DNA of 64,000 bases from CAIXOA01 sp041653635 (lineage in GTDB: Archaea > Micrarchaeota > Micrarchaeia > Anstonellales > Bilamarchaeaceae): NCBI GenBank assembly GCA_041653635.1, contig JBAZFC010000001.1, positions 186,001 to 250,000 of the forward strand, read 5' to 3'. The position numbers were made by a program, and so were the translations under genes. How positions within the stretch are numbered: position 1 is the stretch's first letter; each line of letters begins with the position of its first letter. Positions 26,301 through 33,240 of this stretch are shown here, piece by piece. Below the pieces are notes generated by a model that worked only from the letters and a program-made list of their open reading frames with translations, was not told the DNA's origin and searched no databases.

Positions 26301-27369
26301 CCTCCATGCCCGCAAGCTTGTCCCTGAGCTGCGAATACCTATCCATCACAGAATCAAAAAGGCTCCTTTCTATATCCTGGAATTCTCTCGGGCGCATGGA
26401 GGGGAGGAGTTCTGGCGGAAGCGTGCCGCTGGGGGTGGGCTCGAATTCCCTTGCAACATCTTCCCTGAGGGCGCCCACGTCCATCGCGGACTCGCCGATG
26501 CCGGCGATGTATTGGGAAATCTCGCGCACGGCGCTATGGTAGGCGTCCTGGGCAGTGGAGAAAGATGAGTAAGCGGAATCAACCAGGGAAGCGCGGTTGG
26601 CCGAATTGTCAACTATTCCGCGTAGGCAACCCATGAGGCGGCTCTGTGCATCTTCGGATGCCTCAAAGAATGCGGAGAGCGCGTCGGATATGCCCGTGTG
26701 CTCTGAAAAATTGCTGGCCATCGCGAGGCCGGTCTGGTTAACTGTGGTTTTCAGGAAATCGTATACGTAGAAGAATGCGGCCATTGAATCAAAATCAAGG
26801 CTTTGCGCGGACAGGAGAAGGATGCTGAGCTGCTCCCGCTGCTCCTTGGAAAAGTTGGTGTACCAGTTGTTCTGGAGTGTGACGCTGCCTTCAGTTTCAA
26901 TGAGCTCAAGCGGTGAAATGTCGTAAATCTGGCTGAAATACTGTATCACGAGCTTGATTTTTTCAATCGCTTCGCGCTGGTGGGCAGCAATCCTTGCATC
27001 TTCGCTTATTTTTATGTTTATGAGCGGGAGTTCGCCGCCCACAAATCGGAGGACGTCTTCCGGAACTGGCCCGCCCGTGTAAGCCAGGTCGGAGTTTATT
27101 ATTGCGCCTAAATCAAACATTTCGGAGCGGGGCACCTGGAAGCCGGCCGCCGCCATGTCCCGCCCGGAAACGCTCAAGTCAAAAGAGAGGGCGGTGCGCT
27201 CCAACGAGAGCGCCTGGATGACGCTCTGCCGCCTTTCCTCCATCTCCTGCGAAGTCTCAGGTGCCCTTACCGGGGGGGTGCGGACAAGGGTGCTGCCTGT
27301 CATATGGTCGTACTCATCGGAAACATGTGCGGAAGCTTGTTCTTCCTTTCGCCTGGCCATTTGGCTCAT
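23389..27369 (-). CDS. Giant hypothetical membrane-associated protein (about 1326 aa)
   Basis: This is an unrecognised large protein. Residues 1 to about 570 are mostly soluble helices. Residues about 595-1040 contain at least five hydrophobic segments (for example FIFWASVATLGIGTVARGV near 600), rich in Gly and Ala, that look like membrane or membrane-like helices. The C-terminal 290 residues are soluble and acidic. The frame is open to 27420, but ATG 27369 is preferred: a TTTATAAA box lies at 27399-27407, so the extra codons would precede the transcription start, and GGTGCAGAG lies just before ATG 27369. Layout resembles that of the next giant gene (soluble N-half, central hydrophobic block, helical C-half), suggesting distant paralogy or a joint complex. 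No catalytic motif was found. Confidence 0.8.
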   Translation of the reverse strand: MSQMARRKEEQASAHVSDEYDHMTGSTLVRTPPVRAPETSQEMEERRQSVIQALSLERTALSFDLSVSGRDMAAAGFQVPRSEMFDLGAIINSDLAYTGGPVPEDVLRFVGGELPLINIKISEDARIAAHQREAIEKIKLVIQYFSQIYDISPLELIETEGSVTLQNNWYTNFSKEQREQLSILLLSAQSLDFDSMAAFFYVYDFLKTTVNQTGLAMASNFSEHTGISDALSAFFEASEDAQSRLMGCLRGIVDNSANRASLVDSAYSSFSTAQDAYHSAVREISQYIAGIGESAMDVGALREDVAREFEPTPSGTLPPELLPSMRPREFQDIERSLFDSVMDRYSQLRDKLAGMEEGQRLAIAAAMVGMPPGSIFEGRQLPALDPQISNILGEYLSLAGVLALFEAKAKFNSILSDYIEYQKANEYRRMQGSLPNDTLLLEMATYGGLPSSIDSEAVKRFIANREQYYAELPSLKERLQAYGDFIKHTIVKELQARGLQALYSTQQLEDTFLPIEGGVPALQPPDEHIVQPDENAMLFGPLSEYLSGLASSFDNVEEAVQQFASQQYDWNLQERFRNGDLWDKAYSFSKYFIKYGAADFIFWASVATLGIGTVARGVTLGLDLALGAAERGAARSFIATISSTSYRELLAIGYRQATTATAVMGAPVWLNAMRYFAGERSDEVYEDLKLAGLFLLMRRGAGFVPESFGSRVFAASSAALGTTAAGARFAEDLRRGDPWEAVFDSVVFATGGALFIKSVSGILRFRDAVSVSSGTLSAATAAGLGEVSFGAVGETALRWASVGYTPRGFLSFYGMHAGFQALRNMWLTIPIASSVYAEGGIDALREYISSTYASAGNALPAMSIVFSGTMEGLGLVLGRGGARQTIEVSQLVPAQDPLLTRTAARIGASETAEQIATKSIYLDPQAAMSLRRYALTAPAQRQSEEALLAELHLTNPADIEAARGAISEINRELAVVWEDVGILTSTTPVTEARALQLVTRLNKIEQLRDLFTAGKTAAVGAVVVGAVAYSINDRLPAAREINEAQGKVLDVLNSLDSGSLFFMDALAAGAYPDMGRRPFSPDTISNFTITMAELLREVNSGRSPDGTDWSFFTDSFPQEADRIKIIAAVFLSLAAHDRLGNPLAIADYRTPLFNFASRLKELRDAGMDLSGMGVSDLFFLEEYYAGSDSTDKVENAYKLLRVLEELTPDSLGVDFNPVDNPQASRVISAAASYALANDKGLDWVVWACVQVLSCCRPEQIQYWSAEMIYSMLSSDLFATTVSMPEDPAERAQEIVKVWFSIGESDPRFPWNVYYPGEVEEYLGEGQ

Positions 27370-27398
27370 CTCTGCACCTACATAATGCGGTTTTTTAC

Positions 27399-27407
27399 AT
27401 TTATAAA
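27399..27407 (-). promoter_or_regulatory. Box A of the giant-gene unit
   Basis: On the minus strand TTTATAAAT lies about 35 bp upstream of ATG 27369. It leaves room for a short leader carrying GGTG, and it decides the start codon. Confidence 0.5.
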
Positions 27408-27518
27408 CGTGTGCATCCATGCGTGGCTGCGTGTGGGGGTGGAGCGGCGCACGCAGGAGGAAGGTTTTAATTAACGCTTATTGGTATATTAACAGCCATT
27501 AGTCAGTAGGTGTTGCTT

Positions 27519-28613
27519 ATGGGAAAAATAAAGGTCGGTGTTGTTGGGATAGGGAACTGCTTTGCGGGATTGGCGCAGGGGATTGAGTATTACAAGAGGA
27601 ACCCGAAGCGCGAGGTCGTGGGGATAATGCACGACAAGATTGGCGGATATTCTATTCATGATATTGAATTCGTGTGCGGGTTTGACGTGGCGGAGAACAA
27701 GGTCGGGAAGCCCATTGCGAAGGCAATCTATTCCGAACCGAATGAAGTGAAGTGGGTGGATTCTGTCTCCAATTGTTCGGGCACCGTGCATGAATCCCCG
27801 GTGCTGGATGGGATTGGATTGTATATGCAGAACAGGATTGTGCCAGTAAAATCCACGAAGAGCGAGGCGCAACTGAAGAAGGAAGCAATAGAGGAAATCA
27901 AGAAGACTGGGGCACGCATACTCCTGAATTATCTGCCGGTGGGCTCCCAGAAAGCGGCGGAGTTCTGGGCGAACGTCGCGTTGGAGAGCGGTTGTGCTTT
28001 TGTAAATAATATGCCCGTATTCATCGCGAGCACCCCTGCATGGGCGAAGAAGTTTGCGGAAAAGAAATTGCCGGTGATTGGGGATGACATCAAATCGCAA
28101 TTGGGCTCTACGATTGTGCACCGCGTGATGGCGAAATTATGTGTTGACCGCGGGATAGAGATAGACAAGACATACCAGATAAACGTGGGCGGGAACACAG
28201 ACTTCATAAACATGCTGGAGCGCGAGCGGTTGGAGAGCAAGAAAATCTCAAAAACAGAGGCTGTGCAGAGCCAGCTCAAGACGAGATTGCCGGATGACAG
28301 GATTTACGTGGGGCCTTCGGACTTCATTCCATTCTTGGGGAACAGGAAATTGGCGTTCATCCGCATAGAGGGGAAGATGTTCGCGGATGTGCCGTTTGAT
28401 TTGGAGATGAGATTGAACGTGGATGACAAAGCGAACAGCGGCGGGACCACAATAGAGGCGATAAGGTGCTGCCAGCTTGCGCTTGACCGCGGGCTTGGTG
28501 GGGAGATTAATTCCGCCAGTGCGTATTTGATGAAGCACCCGCCGAGGCAGATGGGGGATTCCGAGGCGAGGGATGCGGTGAATGCATTCATTGAAGGGAA
28601 GAGAAAGGATTAG
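27519..28613 (+). CDS. ino1: myo-Inositol-1-phosphate synthase
   Basis: It converts glucose 6-phosphate to 1L-myo-inositol 1-phosphate with bound NAD. The chain has an N-terminal Rossmann motif (VGVVGIGNC), the family core NYLPVGSQKAAEFWA, and the stretches DDIKSQLGST and NVGGNTDFINM seen in archaeal and bacterial Ino1 proteins. About 364 residues is a normal prokaryotic length. ATG 27519 has GGTG at 27509-27512, and a TTTTAATTAA box A lies near 27464. It is followed after 15 bp by a CDP-alcohol transferase, so both make inositol-containing archaeal lipids. Confidence 0.96.
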   Translation: MGKIKVGVVGIGNCFAGLAQGIEYYKRNPKREVVGIMHDKIGGYSIHDIEFVCGFDVAENKVGKPIAKAIYSEPNEVKWVDSVSNCSGTVHESPVLDGIGLYMQNRIVPVKSTKSEAQLKKEAIEEIKKTGARILLNYLPVGSQKAAEFWANVALESGCAFVNNMPVFIASTPAWAKKFAEKKLPVIGDDIKSQLGSTIVHRVMAKLCVDRGIEIDKTYQINVGGNTDFINMLERERLESKKISKTEAVQSQLKTRLPDDRIYVGPSDFIPFLGNRKLAFIRIEGKMFADVPFDLEMRLNVDDKANSGGTTIEAIRCCQLALDRGLGGEINSASAYLMKHPPRQMGDSEARDAVNAFIEGKRKD

Positions 28614-28628
28614 GCTGCTGGAGAAAAG

Positions 28629-29231
28629 ATGCAGATGCTTAAATCTGGAGGCATGAGCAAGGGGGTTTCCTCTTCCTTAGGGAAATATCTGGGCTGGGTT
28701 CCGCTGAGCCCGAACCAGATTACGGTACTCGCGGTGCTTGCTGCGCTCGTCGGCTCCGCGCTGTTCTATTTGGGGAATTATTGGTATGGGTTCGGGGCAT
28801 TTGTGCTTGCGTTCGTTTTGGATGCGGTGGATGGGGCGGTTGCGCGTGCGCGCGGTGAGACGAGCAAGCTGGGCGGATTCCTGGACGGGGTTTCGGACCG
28901 GCTGGTGGAGTTCTTTTTGCTTCTTTCTCTATTGTTTGTGCCTTTGGGAATGCCCTATGCGCCGGATTCGGTTTGGATAATGCTGGTGCTCTTCTTTGGA
29001 ACCTGCATGACCGCGTTCGTGAAGGCGTATGCGAATTACCAGGGCGTGCTCACGAAAGAAGAGGCAGACAAGATGCCCGGGATATTGGAGAGGGGCGAGA
29101 GGGGCGTGCTGCTTATGGTTTTTGTGCTGGCGCTCCTTCTCGGGATAGGATATGCGTGGGTTCTTTTCGCCGGGATTGCGCTGCTCTCAATCCTTACTTT
29201 CATGCAGAGGGTTATGTTCGTGGTCAAATAG
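28629..29231 (+). CDS. CDP-alcohol phosphatidyltransferase, probable archaetidylinositol-phosphate synthase
   Basis: This 200-residue membrane enzyme has about six hydrophobic helices and an intact CDP-alcohol transferase motif, D-xx-DG-xx-AR-x8-G-xxx-D-xxx-D, in DAVDGAVARARGETSKLGG and the FLDGVSDR that follows. The last Asp is the catalytic base. Family members join CDP-archaeol to an alcohol phosphate. Direct cotranscription with ino1 makes inositol 1-phosphate the likely acceptor, giving archaetidylinositol phosphate. The last 45 bp overlap the convergent rnhB gene. Confidence 0.92.
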   Translation: MQMLKSGGMSKGVSSSLGKYLGWVPLSPNQITVLAVLAALVGSALFYLGNYWYGFGAFVLAFVLDAVDGAVARARGETSKLGGFLDGVSDRLVEFFLLLSLLFVPLGMPYAPDSVWIMLVLFFGTCMTAFVKAYANYQGVLTKEEADKMPGILERGERGVLLMVFVLALLLGIGYAWVLFAGIALLSILTFMQRVMFVVK

Positions 29232-29849
29232 CTTCCTCTGCTTTACCGTATCTAATGTTTTCCACCGGTCCCTGATGTAGGGCTTGAGGAGGGCGAGCGT
29301 CTTCCTGTCCCGCAGGGCCGCGCGTGTCTTTTCGTCGCTCGGGTAGCCGCTGCCGAAATCCATGGTGGAGGCGCGTATGTCCGCCACCCTCTTGTCGCGT
29401 AGCACTTTTGCATATATGGAGGCGGCTGCCACTATCGGGTGCTTCTCGTCCGCCTTGTGCTCCGCCTCAAAGCGGGTGAGGCCACATTTCTCCATCCTTT
29501 TGCGGAACGTCCAGGAATAGCGGTCCGGCATGTCTATCATCACGTCGCAGTCTCCGGTCTTCTTTATGAGGTCCGCCATCGCCTTGGCTTCTATATCATT
29601 GAGGGATTCCTTCCTCATCATCCGGTTGAGGTCGGAGGCACTTAACTCGGCAACCTTGAATGAGCAGAATTTCTTGAGCTCCGCCAGCATCTCCTCGCGT
29701 TGGTGGGCAGTGAGTTGTTTTGAGTCCTTGGATGCGAACTTCTTGAGGAGGCGGGAATCGTCCCGGTTGCAGGATGCACAGCATACGACGAGCGGGCCTA
29801 TCACCGAACCGCGCCCGGTTTCATCCACGCCCGCGATGAGGTTGCCCAT
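29187..29849 (-). CDS. rnhB: Ribonuclease HII
   Basis: It removes ribonucleotides and RNA primers from RNA-DNA hybrids. The 220-residue chain has the N-terminal GVDETGRGSVIGPLV motif with the catalytic Asp-Glu pair, then acidic and Lys residues in the usual order (EHKADEKHPIVAAASIYAK; DFGSGYPSD). ATG 29849 is chosen over ATG 29861 because a TTTATA box centred at 29875 lies 26 bp away and gives a leaderless transcript. A separate RNase HI gene is present at 32.8 kb. Confidence 0.95.
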   Translation of the reverse strand: MGNLIAGVDETGRGSVIGPLVVCCASCNRDDSRLLKKFASKDSKQLTAHQREEMLAELKKFCSFKVAELSASDLNRMMRKESLNDIEAKAMADLIKKTGDCDVMIDMPDRYSWTFRKRMEKCGLTRFEAEHKADEKHPIVAAASIYAKVLRDKRVADIRASTMDFGSGYPSDEKTRAALRDRKTLALLKPYIRDRWKTLDTVKQRKLFDHEHNPLHESKD

Positions 29850-29931
29850 AGGCGGGTGCATACCGCTTAAGGTTTATATTGCTCACGCTGTGCCCGGAAA
29901 ACAATAGAAAAAGGGAGTAAAAGGAAAAAAT

Positions 29932-30195
29932 TCAGGACTGTGCCGCCACCGCCCTCTTTTCGACGATGATGAAGTCGCCGACAGCGAGGACGGAGTCGTA
30001 GGGGCAGAGGATGAATCCATCCTCGTCCTTCATGGTCTCAAGGTTTGCCTTGTCCGGGTTGGGGTCAACGACCAATTCCTCAACCTTCCCGGTTATCTCG
30101 TTGATATTCATGTCGACGAGCTTCCCGAATTCCTCACCCTCGTTGGTAATGACTTTCTTTCCCGTGAGTTGCCTTGCGAGGCTGTACTTTGCCAT
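29932..30195 (-). CDS. PRC-barrel domain protein
   Basis: This 87-residue protein has a PRC-barrel fold pattern: KKVITNEGEEFGKLVDMNIN followed by GKVEELVVDP and a C-terminal strand pair. Small archaeal PRC-barrel proteins are linked to RNA metabolism and to CdvA-like or photosynthetic-reaction-centre H domains; the role here is unknown. ATG 30195 has GGTGTT 6 bp upstream and a TTTTAAAA box near 30230. It is tail-adjacent to endA on the same strand. Confidence 0.82.
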   Translation of the reverse strand: MAKYSLARQLTGKKVITNEGEEFGKLVDMNINEITGKVEELVVDPNPDKANLETMKDEDGFILCPYDSVLAVGDFIIVEKRAVAAQS

Positions 30196-30247
30196 TTGAA
30201 CACCTGCGTCCTTTCTTAATGTTAAAAGGTTTTTAAAACTAACATTT

Positions 30248-31393
30248 TCACGGATTGAGCCATTGGATTTCGAAATAGTCAAATTTGCTTCCGGGGAGGC
30301 TTATTTTCTTTATAAGGTAGTAGGTTACCGAAGTTTCGCGGTCAGCGATTGCAATCACCAATTCCAGGCCGCGCTCAGAGCATTCCTCCAGCGCCTGGGC
30401 GAATTCCACCCCTCCGAGGTATTCGTCTTCCGTGAGGGCGAGGGCGAGGAACGAGGGCTCCCCTGTGCGTGGATTTTCGCATTCCGGCCCCTTCCTATGG
30501 TAGAGGGCGAAGTCGCAGGTGCGGATGGATTTGGATTTCTTTCCGGGGACCGCGAGGATGAATGTCTTTTTTACGGAATGGGCGAGCCGGATTGCGCGGG
30601 CCCACTCGGAGATGAGGAGCTTGCTGCGCCTCGGGAATACGTGGAGCACGTGCCTGGAGTGGAGCCACTCCCCTTCCTTTAGCGGGGAGGCGCCCGGGAA
30701 ATAGACGCGGAAATGGGAGCCGAACTTGAACCCTGTCTTGATTACGAAGCCTTTTTCCCTCCAGTCCTCATAGGCCGCGTACATGTCGTTGAAATAGCGG
30801 ATTTGCCTTTCGCAGTGGGAAAGGATTTTCTTGAAATTGGAATGCGGGATGGAGAGGATTCCCTTCTTTAGGAGGTAGAGGGTTTCAAATGCGTCCAGCT
30901 TGGTGATTGTGCCCTTGTGCGCGGCCTTGTAGGTTCCGAACTGGCCGAACCATCCCTCATTGTATAAGATTTTTCCATCCGGTGAATCTATGGTGGTGAG
31001 CATGTCCTGGGGGAAGAAAATTCCGTGGGCTGAAGCGTGCGGCAATACGGGGGATGCATTTGGATAACTCACAGCCGCGCTCCTGCTGAATTTTCCCAGG
31101 ATTTCTTTTGCGTCTTTTGCGATTAATCCCCGCTCCCTCCAGTCCTTGAATATGAGATAGCGGGCGAGGAGCTTGGGGGATTTGGAGAAATGGGAGGCGA
31201 GGGAGTTGAAGGGGATTTTTTTCCCTTTTTCATCTTTGCATTCAGCGCCCCTATTATCCACTAGATAAAGAGCCTCTTCCGGGGAGAGGAGGAGCCTTCC
31301 TCCCTTCGCCTTTCCGAAAAAGCCGCGGGCGAGGACGCCTTCTGCCTCCGCATCGGCCGCAATGATTTCTTTTCCTGTGAAAACCAATTTCAC
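30248..31393 (-). CDS. endA: Three-unit tRNA-splicing endonuclease (epsilon-2 type)
   Basis: This enzyme cuts introns from pre-tRNA at bulge-helix-bulge sites. The 381 residues contain three EndA units. An N-terminal alpha-N-like unit covers about 30-95 (RLLLSPEEALYLVDN; KYLIF-type helix). A complete catalytic unit spans about 155-282 with Tyr231 (FRVY), His245 (LHSRHVL) and Lys276 (HSVKKTFILA). A C-terminal beta-C-like unit runs about 290-381. This alpha-N/alpha/beta-C arrangement is the epsilon-2 type described from ARMAN archaea, known for broad substrate specificity. The start is GTG 31393, about 25 bp from a TATA box shared with the divergent metallopeptidase gene. The window's non-canonical tRNA-Gln intron fits such an enzyme. 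Confidence 0.92.
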   Translation of the reverse strand: MKLVFTGKEIIAADAEAEGVLARGFFGKAKGGRLLLSPEEALYLVDNRGAECKDEKGKKIPFNSLASHFSKSPKLLARYLIFKDWRERGLIAKDAKEILGKFSRSAAVSYPNASPVLPHASAHGIFFPQDMLTTIDSPDGKILYNEGWFGQFGTYKAAHKGTITKLDAFETLYLLKKGILSIPHSNFKKILSHCERQIRYFNDMYAAYEDWREKGFVIKTGFKFGSHFRVYFPGASPLKEGEWLHSRHVLHVFPRRSKLLISEWARAIRLAHSVKKTFILAVPGKKSKSIRTCDFALYHRKGPECENPRTGEPSFLALALTEDEYLGGVEFAQALEECSERGLELVIAIADRETSVTYYLIKKISLPGSKFDYFEIQWLNP

Positions 31394-31414
31394 AGGGATT
31401 AATCGTTCAGGGAA

Positions 31415-31422
31415 GTATAAAA
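31415..31422. promoter_or_regulatory. Shared box A for endA (-) and metallopeptidase (+)
   Basis: GTATAAAA is centred at 31418.5. It is 25.5 bp from GTG 31393 on the minus strand and 27.5 bp from ATG 31446 on the plus strand. Both genes would be leaderless, and no other TATA-like element lies between them. Confidence 0.6.
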
Positions 31423-31445
31423 TGCTTGCTGCGGATATGCAATTC

Positions 31446-31841
31446 ATGAAGAGCGAGAAGGCTCCGGACGTGCAGGTGATGCTGGACGACATACTTGCGC
31501 GCACTTCCCTACGGCACGTGATTTCGCCGCGCATCATATGCATGCGGAGCTTCGGGGCACGTGCGAATGCGTATGCGAGGATATGGAGCCTTCCTGCAAT
31601 CTGGAGGGAGGCGCTGGAGATTAATCCGTTTTATGTAATAGAGGTATTGAGCGAAAATTACGACGGATTGAGCGAGGAGAGGAAGAAGAAGGTCCTGATA
31701 CATGAGCTGCTGCACATACCCAAGAAATTCTCCGGGGGGCTGGTGCCGCATGTGTGCGCCGGCAAGAAGATAGATGCGAGGTCTGTGGAGAAGATATACA
31801 ATGAATATATTTCTACTCAAAATTCACCCGCATCACTTTGA
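31446..31841 (+). CDS. Putative small zinc metallopeptidase (HELLH)
   Basis: This 131-residue protein contains HELLHIPKKFSG near residue 96, a zincin HExxH motif followed by another conserved His (LVPHVC) about 12 residues on. This fits the putative phage-type metallopeptidase family. The front half contains MLDDILARTSLRHV and many aromatic and basic residues. ATG 31446 is chosen because the shared TATA box sits 27 bp upstream; earlier in-frame ATGs at 31422 and 31437 would lie in or just after the box. Its 3' end overlaps the convergent EndA-like gene by 29 bp. Substrate unknown. Confidence 0.75.
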   Translation: MKSEKAPDVQVMLDDILARTSLRHVISPRIICMRSFGARANAYARIWSLPAIWREALEINPFYVIEVLSENYDGLSEERKKKVLIHELLHIPKKFSGGLVPHVCAGKKIDARSVEKIYNEYISTQNSPASL

Positions 31842-32352
31842 CGAATTCTATTTTTTCTCCTGACACCTCAGAGTGCGTGCCGAATGGCACAGAGCCTTCG
31901 GCACCGGAGCCGCGCGGACCTGCGCGGGCGCTCTGAGGTGTCACAACGAATGCATAGATTAGCTCTTTGCGCATCTTTCCCGCGAGCTTCAGGTCCCCGC
32001 GGAGGTCCGGCGCATCTTTCTTGCGCAGGACGCGGATGAGGTACATTGTGCGGTCCTCGCCCACCCTTATCCCTTTTTTATAGACGCGGAGCAAATCCGC
32101 GGATTCGCCGGCGCGTACGATGAAGCCGGCGTTGCGGAGGTGCTTGAGGACAAGGTATTTTTCCGGGGCGAGTGGGTCGGACTTTTCCGCGAGGGAGAGG
32201 AATTGCTCTACGCTGCCCTCTATTTCGCCCTTCTCCGCGAAGTATGCGGCCTCTAAATAAGGGAGGCGGACTTTTCCATCCTCCTCCATCGCACCTAGGA
32301 GGACGAGGCGCCGAACCTTCTTTTCATCCTCTATCAGGAGGGACGCCGTCAT
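31813..32352 (-). CDS. Degenerate EndA paralogue carrying an in-frame palindromic insertion
   Basis: This 179-residue protein follows the EndA subunit plan: an N-domain (DGKVRLPYLEAAYFAEKGEIE), then YLVLKHLRNAGFIVRAG, the Tyr in LLRVYKKG, YLIRVL, and the Lys in MRKELIYAFV. The catalytic His of HSxYLV is replaced (GEDRTMYLI), so it is probably a structural or otherwise diverged subunit. Near the C-terminus the expected short beta-turn between AFV and KIEFVKVMRV is expanded by about 28 residues, encoded by an 83-bp cloverleaf-like inverted repeat. It overlaps the upstream PH-domain gene by 29 bp. ATG 32352 is used; the frame stays open to 32421. Confidence 0.78.
   Translation of the reverse strand: MTASLLIEDEKKVRRLVLLGAMEEDGKVRLPYLEAAYFAEKGEIEGSVEQFLSLAEKSDPLAPEKYLVLKHLRNAGFIVRAGESADLLRVYKKGIRVGEDRTMYLIRVLRKKDAPDLRGDLKLAGKMRKELIYAFVVTPQSARAGPRGSGAEGSVPFGTHSEVSGEKIEFVKVMRVNFE
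31861..31943. repeat. 83-bp cloverleaf-like palindromic element inside a coding region
   Basis: The terminal inverted repeats TGACACCTCAGAG and CTCTGAGGTGTCA are perfect over 13 bp, and the stem extends to 16 bp with one T-G pair. Inside are three hairpins in a row: GTGCC-GAAT-GGCAC (31877-31890), GCC-TTC-GGC (31894-31902) and CCGCGC-GGACCT-GCGCGG (31910-31927). The element keeps the reading frame of the EndA-like gene open. It resembles in-gene palindromic elements such as those of Rickettsia in concept, but I know no archaeal family with this layout. Confidence 0.8.
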
Positions 32353-32806
32353 GCCTGCCACCGTGTATCCTTGACTGTATGAAATTGAGCGCTTCCTCCA
32401 AATCCCTGGAGGGGATTTCACTCATGCTTATTTCCATGCCGGAGCTTGCGAGCGTATCCACGCGTATCGTCCCGACCATGAAAATCCTGTCAAATATGTT
32501 CCGTTCCATGCGCACATTGTCCACCTTGCTGAAAGGGACGAAGCGCGTCTTCACGTTGATTATGCCCGTGCGGGAGGTCACGCCATCGTTGGTCATCTCC
32601 AGCGTCTGCAGCTTTGAGCGGATGAATGCCGCGATTACCGCGAGGAGCATCAGGCCCCATATGAGATAATAGCCGTATATGGGGATTGGCGCGGGCAGGC
32701 TGAAGAATCTGGTTATCTGCATCCATGCATAGGAGCCGAGGACCGCGAGGGCGAGCGCCTTCGCGTACATCATCCTTCCGGTGGTGTGTATCCTGCCTGG
32801 CATCAT
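32324..32806 (-). CDS. Membrane protein with bacterial-type PH domain (bPH2)
   Basis: This 160-residue protein has two hydrophobic helices near residues 15-31 and 40-62 separated by a short loop. A YdbS/bPH2-like domain follows, with LEMTNDGVTSRTGIINVKTRFVPFSKVDNV, the usual strand pattern in which a 'SRTG' turn precedes a 'VPFSKVDNV' strand. The function of such proteins is unclear; they are membrane-associated. It overlaps the EndA-like gene by 29 bp, so the two are cotranscribed. The divergent rnhA gene starts 48 bp away. Confidence 0.82.
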   Translation of the reverse strand: MMPGRIHTTGRMMYAKALALAVLGSYAWMQITRFFSLPAPIPIYGYYLIWGLMLLAVIAAFIRSKLQTLEMTNDGVTSRTGIINVKTRFVPFSKVDNVRMERNIFDRIFMVGTIRVDTLASSGMEISMSEIPSRDLEEALNFIQSRIHGGRHDGVPPDRG

Positions 32807-32853
32807 GGGAATAGTTATTAAGGCAAGGGATAAAATTGCTTCGGGTTGCGCTC

Positions 32854-33240
32854 ATGATTGCTTACACGGACGGATGCTGCCTCGGGAACCCGGGGAGGAT
32901 GGGGGCAGGGGTGGTGCTTATCCACGAGGGGAAAGTGGTGAAGGAGATTGGGAAGTACCTGGGGATGGGCACGAACAATATCGCGGAGTATGGTGCTGTC
33001 CTTATTGCGGTGGAGGAGGCGAAGAGGATGGGGGCGAAGGGGCTCTCGGTCCGTAGCGACTCCAAATTATTGGTGAACCAGCTGAAGGGGGAGTTCAGGG
33101 TGAAGGCGCCGCACCTCCGGGAACTGTTGGGCAAGATTTTGAAGGCAGGGGAGGGGATGACGCTGCATTTTGAGTGGATTCCGCGCGAGCAGAATGAACG
33201 GGCGGACGAATTGTCAAAGGAAGGGGCTGAGAAGGGCTAA
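32854..33240 (+). CDS. rnhA: Ribonuclease HI
   Basis: It cleaves RNA in RNA-DNA hybrids. The 128-residue chain carries the four acidic catalytic residues in order: Asp in AYTDGCCLGNPG, Glu in NNIAEYGAV, Asp in VRSDSKLLVNQL, and Asp in NERADELSKEG. It is of the short archaeal/bacterial type, without the basic protrusion of E. coli RNase HI. ATG 32854 is preferred over TTG 32836 because GATAAAAT lies just over 20 bp upstream. Its stop overlaps the convergent helical gene by 4 bp. Confidence 0.94.
   Translation: MIAYTDGCCLGNPGRMGAGVVLIHEGKVVKEIGKYLGMGTNNIAEYGAVLIAVEEAKRMGAKGLSVRSDSKLLVNQLKGEFRVKAPHLRELLGKILKAGEGMTLHFEWIPREQNERADELSKEGAEKG

Noticed and set aside
31362..31445. Earlier starts for the metallopeptidase gene
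   Set aside because: They lie in or before the shared TATA element, which places transcription at about 31446.
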